From: Chondrilla cf. caribensis
Lineage: Eukaryota; Porifera; Demospongiae; Chondrillida; Chondrillidae
DNA: 64,000 bases
Reading direction: 5' to 3'
Assembly (NCBI GenBank): GCA_964020155.1
Contig: OZ026553.1
Span: 3,975,009 to 4,039,008 of the forward strand
In this document: positions 1-13,900 of the stretch, one piece after another
How positions within the stretch are numbered: the first letter of the stretch is position 1
Layout of the letters: each line of letters opens with the position of its first letter
Translations under genes and position numbers: made by a program
Notes under the pieces: model-generated
Database searches by the model: none
Told to the model about the DNA's origin: nothing
The model's input: the letters and a program-made list of their open reading frames with translations, nothing else

Positions 1-607
1 TCACTTACCATAGACCTCAAGAGGGGTGGGGAGTGAGGAATATTCATTTCAGAGGTCTTGACAACCTGTCACTGTTCGGTAGGGGTACTGTAACATAAAA
101 TTATATTTAATGATAAGTTAACATAAATAATTAAAAAGTATAATATGTAGTATGGTAGCAGTGAGTGACTGTATATTATTGTAAGTACAATTACTGTATT
201 GAAAGGGTACGTGTATGTCAAATGTACCACTGTGACAATATATTTAACATTGCATTACTTACTGGATGATACAATAAATATGACTGTAAATGAACAGCTA
301 TGAATCAAAGGAAGATAGTTAATTTTATTTAGAAAGCTTAAGCTTTAATCTTGATTATGGCTACAGTTGCCAATGAACTATAAAATCCATCAATGTGATT
401 ACAGCACAACCTCTCAGGTCTGTTAGGCCTAGAAGTGGGCTATTATGAAGAAAATTAATCCCAAGGTTATTAGTGTAGTTGTAATGTACGTATGTTTCCC
501 TGGTGTACACAATCTGCTACATCTACACCTACAGTTCACTACATGTTCCCCTAGCGTAGACATTTGAAATTGCATATGCCTAAACATGTTTCTGTCAATC
601 CCCCATA

Positions 608-1070
608 TACAGTGAATTCTCGTTAATCCACCACCACTTCATCCACCAAACTTTTTAGGGGCTGCCGCAGGCAGCCCCTATATTGTTTTCATTTCGACTT
701 CCGGTATGTAACGCTCGATATATATATATATAATATGTGTCCCTACGTGTAACAGCAACAATGAATTTATATTATAATTTATATTGCGCGAAAAAAAGAT
801 GGCCGATTTCGAACGCCGACAATTAGAAATTGGGCTAGAATTCGTGCGTTGAAGCTTCCCCGAAGGTAATAACTTCAGCGAAGGTTCTTATGAACCTAAT
901 AAAGACGCCCAAGTAATTCGAGTGCGGGGGGCGGCAGCCCCACGAGTTTTTGAACTCGAATTACTTGTTAATTTGCCACAATTTCCCAGTACTAATATAA
1001 TGTACGAGTACCAATGAATATCCAGTTAATCGGAAAATGAATTGCGGCAGATTAATGAGTATTCACTGTA
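608..1070. mobile_element. MITE (Tigger/pogo-like) with a nested insertion
   Basis: Terminal inverted repeats TACAGTGAATTCTCGTTAATC at the left and GATTAATGAGTATTCACTGTA at the right, starting and ending with TA. The homologous element in copy B (27238-27416) is only 179 bp. This one is interrupted at about 655-968 by another element, which carries GGGGCTGCCGC / GCGGCAGCCCC inverted motifs and an ACTCGAATTACTTG hairpin end. Confidence 0.65.
655..968. mobile_element. Nested insertion inside the MITE
   Basis: About 300 bp present here but absent at the equivalent site in copy B, where AAACGTTTTAATCC is uninterrupted. It contains GGGGCTGCCGC and its inverse, plus a CAAGTAATTCGAGT / ACTCGAATTACTTG pair near the right end. 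Class unknown. It entered after the A/B split, or was lost cleanly from B. Confidence 0.5.
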
Positions 1071-1378
1071 TAAACGGGAACACTTTTCTTGTGTTAACAT
1101 GCAAAGTCAAATGAGTAAGTATCAGTGGAACAATAACTACAAGGCTTACAATTTTCTTAGCTAATTTCAATACAAAATAATGTAAAAACTGTGTCTGTCT
1201 GTGAATGTCTTGTCATGATTTCATTCATATAAATGTTCATTAACCTAGTAATCATCTATCCATTGGTGCAATGGGTCTTACATTGTTACCTTCCGACCAA
1301 GGATCTCGTATAATATCAGACTCATATCACAAACAACTGTAAAAATCATTCTAATAGGATACAGATTAGATTTCATAC

Positions 1379-1455
1379 CTTTCTGGTGTTTCCCTTTAGG
1401 GCAGGATCCAACATCCGAATCTATTGAAATAAAATTGAATCTAGTAATTCCATTT
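1379..1455 (-). CDS. Small gene A, probable exon 4
   Basis: A 77-nt candidate exon (NGITRFNFISIDSDVG...) with a GTATG donor, matching 27727-27803 in length and sequence. Its join to exon 3 does not work in simple phase, so a micro-exon or a different donor may be missing. Confidence 0.4.
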
Positions 1456-1645
1456 CTAAATACTCCCACAGACACAGTCATACATAAAAATAACAACAAA
1501 AGTGTGAAATTGGTCCATTAACTATGATATTATGTAACAATATGCATACGTATATCATCGTAAAAACTTCCCAACTTGAATAAGACATGCCTCAAACCAC
1601 AAGTTATGCGTCCCTTATAAGTACAGTGTTTTACAGAGGTCATAC

Positions 1646-1784
1646 CACGTTGGTATAGATTACACATTGAGTGATTTGATTTTCAGCCATGTCATACAAA
1701 ATGTCTACAGTGACTCTTAAAGCCGCCCCGACAGATTCAATTCCAGTTAACATTACTGAGTGGAATGACTGTCTCATCTGTCTA
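1646..1784 (-). CDS. Small gene A, exon 3
   Basis: A 139-nt exon with a CAG acceptor and GTATG donor. It encodes a helix-like stretch (HSVMLTGIESVGAALRVTV...) conserved almost perfectly with 27999-28137. Phase fits exon 2 (AG+T). The protein family is not recognised. Confidence 0.55.
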
Positions 1785-1820
1785 CTGACAGTTACTGATA
1801 GTGCGGCTTAGACTGAGTAC

Positions 1821-2003
1821 CTGTAATTACACGTTTCGAATATTACTCTGATGTTAGCATACTGCTCAGAAACGCTAATTCCTCTATTATATCTACCAGC
1901 GACAGACACACAAGCACCTGTCCCTCCAGATCTGCTGGTTCCTCCTTCAGAGGTCGCTGGGACAACGTCTTTATCCCCGCCACGCTTTCCTACTTTCCTT
2001 GGA
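1821..2003 (-). CDS. Small gene A, exon 2
   Basis: Open 183-nt block between an acceptor (pyrimidine tract, then ACAG) and a GTACTC donor. It encodes a basic, Gly/Ser-rich segment (PRKVGKRGGDKD...) ending in NYR. The exon at 28174-28356 has the same length and borders, which supports it as real coding sequence. Confidence 0.55.
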
Positions 2004-2309
2004 CTGTAAGAATGAAATGGAAAACTCTTGTTCCAAGAACCACGTGTTGTAAACAACGTCCTCGGATCATAGTTTCAAGTTTTAAATTTGAACTCGGTGT
2101 TGAACTCAGGCCTTCCTCAATAACTCACGTGTTCGAGCCTTCTTGTATAATATAGAAAGACAGAGCCATCCAAATTATGGTCAGTGTTGCGTTTTATCTT
2201 GATCCACTTCATCGTATAAATGTATTGTTTCTTTTGATATTTCAACCATAGCCGGTCCACAAGAGGCTAATGACAAAGAAGAAACTGAAGACGAAGTAGA
2301 AGCGTCCAT

Positions 2310-3521
2310 TGCCGCACTGGGTCAGAATACGAACGAGGAGCAGAATAAGGAAATGCCACTATCCCCCCTTTCTTACAATGTTTCTCGATCAAGGTGAGCA
2401 TGTGCAGTGTAGCTCAAGGGTAAAATGGTATGCCACTTGGACTTGGTAGTCTAGTGTCCTTCTGACATTGAACTATCGAAACAAGTTCCTGTCAACCTTG
2501 TCTCCATAGGCAGGCATTGGAGTTCTGTAAGTTCGGTGGCCATTTTGTCGTGACATGCCCCCTGACTCAATGATAACATTGTGCAAAGTGTGTACGGTCT
2601 ATGACATATTCGTTTGCATATGGCAATCGTTTGTATAGTGCAATTGATTTGGGGGATAGGGTATACAGTCTGAGATACAGCAGGGTGGTGTATCCTGTTC
2701 CAGCCATACCCTTGAAAACACTAGTACGTGCTGGTCATATTTTTTTATGTTTTTCCAGCAATTGGAATTGTTCTGTTAATTAACATGGCTAGTTAGCAGA
2801 CTGTAGTGGTGACCATACTCTAACCCATGCTACGTACATAGTATTACCCATTACAGCAGGTATCATCTAAGAGACTTGGAATTTCGATTTGTGTCTTAGA
2901 TGTGGTTTTACTTCAGCATAGTAGAAACTTCTCCATTGTTGTTAAGATGTGTTTGTCCATACCTTGAAAGGCAACATGACACTGAATCTGTACTTCTTAT
3001 CAGAAATACTTACTATTAGTACTGGTTGACATCGTGTACATTGAGCTGTATTTATGTATTTATTGTCTTCACATGTAGGTACAATGGAAAGAGAAGGCAT
3101 TGAAGAAGAACAAAACTGAACCTGTAGTATGGTGCATTGGAACATTGTACTTGTTTATATGTGTCAATGAATCTGTGGCACGACCGTTTCAAATAATCAT
3201 GACATTTACAAATGTGGACACATGTACGTACGTATAATGAGTGAATCAAAGCGATTGCCTCCAAGTATGACAGTGCACGATATGCACTTATATACAGTGC
3301 ATGAAACAAAATATTATTATTATGGTCCATATAATAAGACCATTATGATCAAAGCCTTAAGGCCACAGTATAAATAAATGTACACGATGTCATGCACGAT
3401 TGATAAAATTAATCTGAACAATGATAATATGTACTCAACATCCACATACAATAAATGCAAACAAAATACTGTACACATTGTGTTGTAACATGCAGTAAGG
3501 TTGACCATGACAAGAAAAATG
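2310..3521. other. Intergenic spacer, copy A
   Basis: Lies between the start of the small gene and the stop of the large ZU5-Death gene. It matches 28664-30337 of copy B, with indels. I see no convincing coding exon; short open frames here are not conserved as protein. Confidence 0.5.
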
Positions 3522-3820
3522 TCATTTCTTCCACTGATCTTCACTCCATGTTGGATCTTTGATGGCTTTATTTTCCAAATCTTTTGCAATGTTTGTACCA
3601 AAGGTAGCTTCTACTTGTTGTAGTAGGAACCTCCATGTTGAAGGGTAGGGCTTTCCAGAGAGACCGTCCCTCCAGTACTGCAGGGCTAGTAGACCACCAA
3701 GTGGATCTGTACGGTAAGCCTGCACTCGGTCAACAGGAACTCCTAGGTTAACAGCCAGAAACTGCCAAAGTGGTTTCAGCAGCAGAACAATATTGAGACC
3801 GACATCTGATGGAGTCAGAC
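3522..3820 (-). CDS. ZU5-Death A, terminal Death-domain exon, version 2
   Basis: 299 nt, phase 1 start (ACAG/GT), ends in a stop at 3522. Death fold: LTPSDVGLNIVLL, LGVPVDRVQAY, LQYWRDGLSGKPYPSTWRFL. It is the orthologous counterpart of the sole Death exon of copy B (30338-30633). Confidence 0.75.
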
Positions 3821-6800
3821 CTGTGATGATGGAAACAGAAATGTAATATTATTGATGTATGCTCAATGAAGCATGTCGGAATGGGAAGACTGCATGTCGG
3901 AATATAACTATCCCTATATCAATTGCAGTGATACACAGTATAGTGTCTGCAGCTGTTGATATAGGGATTGTTATATTCCTGGACCAACAGTCTTCTCATT
4001 CCAACATGCTGCTCACTCCGACGGTGTTCTCATTCCACTCATCCCTACCTTGTTCTCTCCCTTTTTTGCTTGTCCGTATACGTATATCCTTTTTCATTTG
4101 TTAAATGATTTATTATGCTTAATGGATTATAATAATTTAATGTAGTAATTATTAATGTAGAAGACATTCTTTATTATATATCAGTACAATATCAATATTA
4201 TTATACGTACTTTATAGTAATATATACTATTATAATAATCTTATTGATATTATGGTATGTAGGGACTAGATAATTATAATAATAATAATATTATATATGC
4301 CTATATGCATGTATTGCACACTAGCTAATGCTGCATATCGATATTATTGTACTTTTTATGATCAATAAATATAATTTAAAATTCAATTTTACATAGATCT
4401 ATTTGAACTACGCATATTATTGTATGAATTTAAAAATAATGTTACTACTGTACTTTGCTAAGCACCAACAATATTAGTACCATATATTATACTGACAAAA
4501 ATAACACAGTGTTGTCAAGTACTACTCCAAGCTGGGTTGCTCCGGACTTCCTTCTCCAGGGCATCAGCCACATTAGGTCCTTTGGATTCTTTCAATGTTT
4601 TGAACAGAAACCCCCATGTTGGAGGAAACAGATCTCCAGACTTGCCATCCCTCCAGTATCCTAGAGCCAGTAGTCCACCGAGAGGCTTAGACTCCCAAGC
4701 CTGAACTTGTGCAATTGGCACACCCAAACGGATAGCCAAAGAGTACCAATCTGGAAACTTATCTAATACACCTTGGAGGCCAGCGTCTGATGGTGTTTTA
4801 TCTATACAGACAACACACAACCACAATTTAATTATGCATGCATTAGATATAATAAGTTACTGCTAAGCCTAATACCTCAGTATGTAATTTCACTCAACAA
4901 TCTGTGATATCTACCATTGTCTAATGATAGCATGTGTTGGTATCAATCCTGCCCTGTCTGAATACCTGTCCTCTACACTAGTGATGCTAGCCCATGTTCA
5001 TTGTTGATGCACAGTACTACATGTTCCAATTACACCAGTATATGTTCCCATTGTGTACAGGGTTTACTATATAAACACCTCACTAGTGTATCCTGCGTTG
5101 GTTCTATGTTCTACTAGTGTGCAGTGTGTCCCTTATATGTACCCATAGTGTATGCGGACTGCCAACTACATCTTTCCCCTAGATTAGCATACCAGCTATG
5201 TACGTGTTCCCCTGATGTGAAGTGTCAGTTACACACTGGCCTATGGCTACTTTTACTGTAGAGGACACACTACATGTTCCTCAGGTGGCATATGATGTCC
5301 ACAACACACAATTCCCTCAAACTGCACACATTTATTCTCACTTTGAAAATTATTGGTTTCCTGCTCTAGAGACACAGACTCTACATTAAATTGAAAGGAA
5401 CAGATTAATCATAATAGTAACAGTTTTATGTATCTGAAGGCCGGGGGTTGATTGTCATTCCCCTAAGGATGTGAAACGTTCTCAACATGTAATCTCCAAT
5501 AAAACCTACCTCCTCTATTGATACCTGCTGACTCTTGTGTTCCCACACCAGGAGATACTGGAGATAATGACAGTAGAACAATGGTTATTAACATGTCAGT
5601 AATCCAATGTGTGCACACACTATATCAAATACACTGTGACACATGTATTTAAATACAACATGTGAACACAGTCATACACTACATAAGTATGCATTCAAAT
5701 ACTAATAATGTACAAGTATGACCACATACAACCACAAATGTTATGTAGAATGTTTAGCTTATTATTTTTGAACAGGAAAAGGACTATTTTATAGTATTAC
5801 ACACAATGTCATATAATATGCCCAATAGAGAGTACTGTAGCCATGTATGGTGATGGTGCACCCAGTGAAGGGAGTTCGAGGTTACTATAATAGTTCCTAT
5901 ATGTATTATACAGTACATTATCCGAAATATACATAAAATACACATGCACAGATACACTAGATGTTTGTGTACTTACAAGCACAAACTGACTCACCTGGTA
6001 CTTCCTCTACGACATCCTCAGCTTTGACCGAATAACAAAGGTTTTCACCATCAATCCCTGCAATGATTAGCTTTGCAACTGTACACAGAGCACGGCAGTC
6101 ACTGTGACAGTTATTCTGTGTAACATCAACTAAGAATGACGGAGGATAGACTCCCTCTTCTACAGCCATTTTCATTTTCTTTTTGGTATTGTGAGTGCCA
6201 TAACGGACATCAGCTTTCCTGATCTGTGAAGAAGCAATTACAACCATTACAATAAATGAACTACAGGACCAATCTTTTGTTTCAACTCACTTGTGGTGAC
6301 ACTAGATAAGCACCCCAACATTTACCATGTGATTCACTAAGCTGTCCTCTTATTACTTGCTTCTTGAACTTGAAGGTCACACAGTGTTTAAAACACCTTC
6401 TCCAATGTTTCCAATACTTGTTGAGAACCTGTAGTGTAGAGGATATTTCAAAGTTAGCCAACTGTATACCAAATCAAAGTACATACACATCATACACAAT
6501 AAACACTGTACCTTTAGCCAATACGGAATATTGTAAATAATGGCCACCCTCAGCAGACGATTGCTCCCTTCCACCTTCTCCCAGGCACTAGCACAGTAAC
6601 TAGATGGGATCTTCTCCTTCATGGCTAGTCCTAGTAGACTGCAGTGTCCCGATAGCTCCACAGAACCAAATGTGTCATGTAGTAATGTACACTCAGGCTC
6701 CATGGCTGTGAATGTGTACATCTGTTCACCCTCTGGAAGAACATGTGGGGAAATGACAAAAGAGACATCTTCTTCAAGATGACCATGATCTCCAGCTATC

Positions 6801-9800
6801 CAATGAGGAATGTGGAACTTCAGGGATTTGGTGACTTTGGGGTGGTCAAACCAGACATAGACCACTAGACTGGCTAGCCTGTAACCACTTGGAAGAGCAA
6901 AGGGACCATCGAGGATGATGCCATATCTCACCTCCAGTGAGTCACTGCTAATGGCACTAGCTGGCACCTCCATACGAAATGCTCTGTTGTCAACATCACT
7001 GCATTCAGGTGAGGCTGGCTCCAGCAGGAATTTCCCTCCATTCTGTGTAATGTGGAGGGTCTGAATACCAAATGGAATCCAGCACTGGTCCAGTAAATGA
7101 GATTCATGATCTTCAGTGGAGGATATGAATAGAATATACAGAATATAAGACTAATTAGTGTACTTATAACAGTTACTACATTTATAAATGATAAAGCATC
7201 CACATATTCATACAATACGTACATTTGAATGCATACTCACCATGATCTGGTCCTGGATCTCTTCTAGGAGGATCTGAACTACCACCAGAACTGGGAGTTG
7301 GGTCCTACACAAGATGAAGGACAAGATGTTATGTGTAAATAATCATTATTGTAAAAAGTGTCAAGTATATATGTCAATTATAGACTATAGCTAGTAGTTG
7401 TCAGATTGGCTCTTATCTTCAGGATTGGTGCACTTTTATGTGTAGCATAATTAACTTACTAATGATTTAGGACTTCCAGTCATTAAGGTAGGTTGATCTG
7501 TTGAACTAACTGTCTTTACTTTGAATGGTTGTGATGGTGGTGGAAGGTCATCATATTCAGGAAATGAGACGGATCCATATCCTGAGTTGTGTGTGCTAGA
7601 TCCATATCCTGAGCTGTGTGAAGTAGATCCATATCCTGAGCTGTGTGTAGTAGATCCATATCCTGAGCTCAGTGTACTAGATCCATATCCTGAGCTCAGT
7701 GTACTAGATCCATCTCCTGAAGCAAACTACGCAAATAGATATCGTGATTGATCTCATGAGTACTGAAGTGTACAAAACAAAACAATAACAAATCAAACTA
7801 TACAATATAGTACTGATACTATTGCTACGTATGCTATTGTTCTACTAATAGTAAAACAATAGCATAATAGTAGTAATATGGGATGTGCATGCAGAATGAA
7901 AACCATAGAATCCTGATACGTAGTTTGGATGACTGTGTCACTGAATATGTATTAACTTCATTGAATACTACATTGGGCTTCAAATTGACATCATATCAAT
8001 ACAAATTTGTTCATTTACTTATTAAATTATATTAATGCGAACAAGAACGAGGCATACATATTAAGGCATATGCATGTTCTGTATTTACCTTCATTAATCG
8101 GCTATTAGATACCTTAGTCAATCTCTTCAGTTCATCTCTCCATTGCGGAAATAAAAACAATTTATCACATTCCTCTTTTGACAACCTATCTCTCCAGTAA
8201 TATTCAGTTAGCACTACATATGGTGGAAAAATACAACAACAACAAAAATCACTGAGTCAGATAACATATTAACACAAATACTGTAACTGTCAACAGGTTA
8301 AAAGAGACAATACAATTCAGCTGCCATGAAGTCCGGCCATTTGTCCTCCATGATTAAGTGCATTTTGGGCTTCTAATTTTAGGAGCTGATCCCAACTATT
8401 CCCATTGTCAATTACAACATCAACAACAAAGTGGCTGAAGTAATAATATTAAATCCACGATAAGACATAATCTGTTTTGCCAAATGCTATTATATCCAGT
8501 AAAGAACTGAACTGGTAAATAGATTAAGTCGTCTCATGTTTTACACATTGCACTGTGAATTTACATGTCCTTTTGCTAATCATTCAAGGCTTTGTAGCTA
8601 TAGCATTGGGCGCCATGTACATACTTTTGTATCAGTTTATCCAATTTTGCTAGTTGTACCGTATGCGCGGAAATTTTCGCAGTACTAAACTTTCGCGGTT
8701 TTTGCGGAACGCCTGGTCATCCGCGAAAGTTTAATCTGCGAATTATTATGGTACTGACGATTACGTAGTATAATAAAATGGCCGTCTATTTTCGACGTAT
8801 AGTGCACGTTGCAAAACACGACTACAATAGAACAAAGGAAGATAGGTTTGTGTTAGTTTAAATAACTTATTTGTTATTGGCTGAAAAAAGCATTGACCCA
8901 AGATTCAAGTATTTTTCTTCATCCTGATTTTCGATAAGATGTCGACAGCTACAGCATAGGGTAGTCTGGCGTAGCCGACCCTTGATCCGCCATTTTATTT
9001 TATCAAGGGTCGGCTACGCCAGACTAAGCATAGGGATCTTCTCTATTAGCGATTTCCGAGCGCAATGAAGTACCTCTCTTTCGAGAGGCGTACATGATAC
9101 ATATTAAACATGAAAACCACGGATAAAGCTCTCTAACTCAAACATTTTAAACTGAAAAATAATAAATTTGATTTGGCCCTCAACCGCGAAAACAAAATCC
9201 GCGAAAATCCTCAAAGTTATGCAACCGCAAAAGTTTAGTACCACGAAAATTTCCACACATACAGTATCATACTGCATTGTTTTGTAGAGACAATTGAGCC
9301 AACTATTGGATGTGAATCACAATTACAAAACAGGTCAGTAGCAGTCTGCTTGACTCTTGCAAATTTGATTGATGTGTCAAGAATTGAATGCTACAGATAT
9401 GTATTTATAATAATAAATATTATACTTAGATATACATACATAGTTGAAACGTACAGTGACACGAGCACCAAGATTACTTGCCTCGCTTTTTAGCCCAGCA
9501 ACAATGTAGGATTTATGCACTGCCACTTGGTTCTATATGTTATCTATAGCGTTATACCCAGTACATTCTGACTGTATACACATTCCTGCATGTTGGTGTC
9601 TTTGAAGTTAACAATACCAGAAATTAAAAATTACACAAGTTGTGTACGAACGTGAATAGAGCTCCAAATTAATGAGTACAACAATTATTATGCAATTATA
9701 CCATTTTAGGTGAAATTGTATTCCCACACTACCGACTCAGAGGTGAAGATTACATTAAAACATTGACCACTAACTCACTTCCTATTTTCTCTCCCAGTTC

Positions 9801-10887
9801 ATGTATCACGCCAACAGCCATCAATCCATCAGTAATATCCTGATGAACAGGATTACCAGTCCTCACAACATTCCATTCTACATCTTTCATTTTCTTTGGT
9901 AGTACTCTTGAACACAACTCACTTACATCTAGCAATTGTGTGTGTAATAAGAACATCATTAGAATTATAATGTGTACAGTATAAGTGCTTATATCCCAGT
10001 TAGAGACAATATTAAAGGTGCTACTGTGTGTCTCAATACTGTACGTACAATTTAAGACACCTTATAGTCCAATACAAGGTGGTTCCCACAAGCTCAACAA
10101 ACCCCATACCTACAGACTAGTATTGGGAGGATTCATTGATTTATATATCAAGCTTCATGTCCAATTTGAATATCACTAGCGACGGCAAACTGATTAGTCA
10201 CTGAAAGTAATCCGGGGACTATACCAACTTGATTATTTACAGTGATTAATCAATTTATCAATCCATTACTTTATACTCATATTTGAGAGGAAAGTACAAT
10301 CCATTCTCAGCACTATTACAGACCTGTCATAGATCATCAATAATACACTGCATACACTCACTTTGAAACTTGATAATCAATTTGTCTTCAGTGGTTTCAG
10401 CCACCAGTGAATACCTATCCCCACGAAGAAGCAGTACACCCAACACACCAGAGACAACCTGCATTGCAGCAGTGCTAGTAGAGACCTCCACTGTAGTACT
10501 TCTTTTCCCTCCAAACACTTGATGAATGGCCTTTGATCCAGCTAAAGGTGACCACATCATGAGGTGACAAACACTAAACAAACATCATTACACAGTGAAC
10601 ATCTCACCTCTCACACATTTAGCTTCCTTCTTCATGCCATGCTCCTCAAACACTTTAGCCGTTTCCAGTGATATCTCCAGTGGTCGAGGACATTGGTGTA
10701 CAAAGATGTCCACAAACATCCCCCATGTATTTTCATTCTCTTTTCCAACAAATAATTTATCTGCCAGTAGATGTTTCTTCAGGAGTTTAGATACAACTAG
10801 ACAATTATAGGGAAGTGAGTAACATGATGATAATTGTACATGCATATTTGGGAAAATTGCAGTTATAGCTGGAAGGTCACAAGTGCA

Positions 10888-10974
<87 letters not shown>

Positions 10975-13900
10975 ACATACACACACACACAAATTTACGT
11001 ACATATACACATGGTATTATTTAAATAATAGGTACAATAGGCCTGCATGGGAAGTATTAAACTGTCCATCTCCCCACCCAACACACCACATATTATACAT
11101 ACTGTATTGTCATGTACATTAGCTGGAGTAAACAAAGATGTTGGTATATATGTGTACATACACACGTCAGAATTCTGTGACTATGGAAATATTGTAGTGG
11201 ATATAGACACAATTGCTGTATTGTTAATGAGGGCAAGGTTGGTGTCAACAATTAAGATAAAGAGTTTGTACCCACTACAGCCCTTCCAGAGGTACATCAT
11301 ATTTACTATGTGGTGTGTTTACATACTATAATGTTTACAAACCACCCACACAGTTGCATTGTTATGGTGGATGCAATACCTTGCCGTGTTATAGCCCAGG
11401 TAGTAGTGAGCCTTTGATCCACCCACACAACATATCACATATACGTATCCTGTACATTGCCTAGATTATGGATGTTCACAATAAAATTGTCCTACCTTTC
11501 ATTAACGTCATTTCTTCCGCCCCAGTGAAGCCACTCTTCTGCAAGATGTCAACAATTCTTGTCATCACTGAGGGCTCTTTTGTACATGAAATGGCACAAA
11601 TGTGATTCAAAACAATCAACCAGTGGACTCCCTCCCAGGTCTTCTGTACTTCTCCAACTTCTTCTTTGGAAATCAATCCTTCTTGACACATATCACCAAG
11701 TGCTATGTAGAAGAAGGGGACGTAAGTAGTAATAACAACAACCAAAATAAGAAGAATAACAAGGAGAACAAGAAGTAGGAATAATACTGCAATACATGCT
11801 ACATGTTCCTCTTGTGTACAGGGTTGGCATGTGCAGTGTGTGCATGTCTGTTCAACATTAATTAGGGAAATACACCACATTCATCATTGAAAAATTTATC
11901 AAGAAATGATGGATATGCACACAGTGTTACATGCATGTATACACGCACAGACATACATATACACAGATGTACATATAGTGTACAGTACGTACAGATGGAC
12001 TGTACACATACATGTCATTATACACACACGTCAGAGATCTGTAAATCTGGAAGGATTGTAGTGGGTATTGATACAAATGTTATATATACTTCATTAGGGC
12101 AAGGGTCAGTGTTAAAAATGGAGATGAAGTGTCTGTTATTATGTGGGATGTTTACACTTGAAATAATACAATTTTGTAAATCAACCACCCACACAGTTGT
12201 ATTATTATGGCTGATACAATGAGGTGCTATGGTATTATTCGAAAATAGGTACAATATGTCCGCATGGGAAGTATTAAACTGTCCTTCTCCCCACACAACA
12301 CACCACATATTATACATACTGTATTGTCATGTACATTGGCTGGAGTACACAAAGATGTTGGCATACATGTCAGAGCTCTGTGACTATGGAAATATTGTAG
12401 TGGATATAGACACAATTACTGTAATGTTAAAGAGGGCAAGGTTGGTGTCAACAATTAAGATAAAGAGTGTGTACCCACTACAGCCCTCCAGAGGTATTTC
12501 ATATTTAAAACGTGGTGTGTTTACATACTAGCTATAGTGCAAGGCCGTACTGCAAATACTGCAAGGATGAATATCCATTGTTATTTTACTCTCTCTTGTT
12601 AAATGAAATCAAAACATTCACTTGAATCGAAGATTTGAGATACATTGCATTCACTTGAATCGAAGATTTGAGATACATTGCATTGCTTTGTGACGCCATG
12701 TTGCAACTTTTACAACTTTTGAACAACCTGAGTAAAATGGCGGTCAACATGTGGCAAGTAGTGGAAAATTGAAGATAAAGTTAGCTATATCAAATGAGGA
12801 AGAGGAACGCCACTAACATTGATTAGAATGAATTGAACTAGCTATAGGAGAGAAGGAGTGAGTAGGCAAGGCGAAGATTTAAAGATTGACTCTGAAGACG
12901 ATGGCGGCGAGTGGAGACTCCTACACGAATTTAGCAAATCGCTGTCCACTGAACAGACTTTTAATGCTCGACAATGTAGAAACAAGCTTTCTATGCCTCT
13001 CATGCAATCCTTTCTCTTTTTTTGACTTTTGTCCCATCATGTCCTAGACTTCGTCTTGCGTGAATTGGGACCAGACCTTGCCAGGGCAGTGAACACCCGG
13101 TGACTATTTGTCACCTCACGTAACCCCGGAGTCCGAGGCTTCTTTTTTGTATCACATTTGTTGTTCTTTGATTTGAATAATAATGTGTTTCTCACCCCTT
13201 ACGTGACAAAATGGCCACCAACACGTCCGCTTCTCTAAGCCTTCTGGAGGATATTCCAGATGCACCTCATCAGCCCGAACTAGTTGTACTTCCCCAAAGA
13301 TCATTTGACGTGACTAAAATCGATAAGCGTTCGTTCCAATCAAAGTGGTTCAACACGTGGAAATGGTTGCATTACATTGTAAGTGAGGATATTGCATACT
13401 GTCATATACGTGTGCTAAAGCTGTGAAAGAAAAGTAAATACTAGCTTCTGATAAATCTTTGTCCGAGTCACCGTTTGTTTCGGGTGGTTTTTCAGATTGA
13501 AAGGATACCAGTAGGTGTTTTACGTGAAATGAAGAGTCTGGCTTGCATAAAAAGGCCGTTGATCTCGTAATTGTGATTTGAAAGACGTCGAAGAGATGGT
13601 GTGCTCCTCTATAGCTGACTAAAAGCGAGAAAATTGTCTTCATCTCATGAAATTCACTCAAAATATCTTGCCAGACAAGGTATTCCTTTGCGTGGTGAAT
13701 AATACACAGATAATATACCAGCCCACAAATACAGAATGAAATCATCTCAATAATGTGATTGCATGTAGCTAGGGAGATTGCTAGTTCTATTATAGAAACT
13801 CCCAGTTTTTCTGCATTAAGGCTGATGAGGTAACTGACGTGTCTAACAATGAGTAAGTTGTAATTCTGGAGACCTTCCTACGGGCCTGCTATAATGTTTA

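Larger units (their letters stand above)
1..2309 (-). pseudogene. 5' part of small Death-associated gene, copy A (runs off window start)
   Basis: Minus-strand gene entering from the left edge and homologous to the gene at 26530-28663. An ATG at 2309 opens a Ser/Thr-rich N-terminus (MDASTSSS...). Relative to copy B there is a 5-bp deletion near 2190-2203, just after a VDQ codon triplet, which shifts the frame to an early TGA. Later exons (1821-2003, 1646-1784, about 1379-1455) remain open and conserved. The Death exon expected from copy B would lie left of base 1. I do not recognise the N-terminal region. Either this copy is a pseudogene, or translation starts downstream of the shift. The exon 1 donor was not resolved. 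Confidence 0.55.

Noticed and set aside
7521..7751. Plus-strand ORF with DPYPELC repeats
   Set aside because: Antisense shadow of the SSGYGST-coding 27-bp repeat, which has proper splice borders and phase on the minus strand.
11047..11331. 94-aa plus-strand ORF (MGSIKLSISPHNTPHII...) recurring in every array unit
   Set aside because: Conserved only because the whole intron is duplicated. It lies antisense in the intron, changes are not codon-biased, and there is no recognisable fold.
11703..11880. Leu/Val/Ile-rich apparent transmembrane helix in front of each array repeat (LLLVLLVILL...)
   Set aside because: It is the translated pyrimidine tract of the acceptor, ending in TACATAG just before the exon. 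The phase 1-1 structure of all repeats places it in the intron.
13350..13745. 131-aa minus-strand ORF
   Set aside because: Antisense of the decayed hAT transposase frame on the plus strand.
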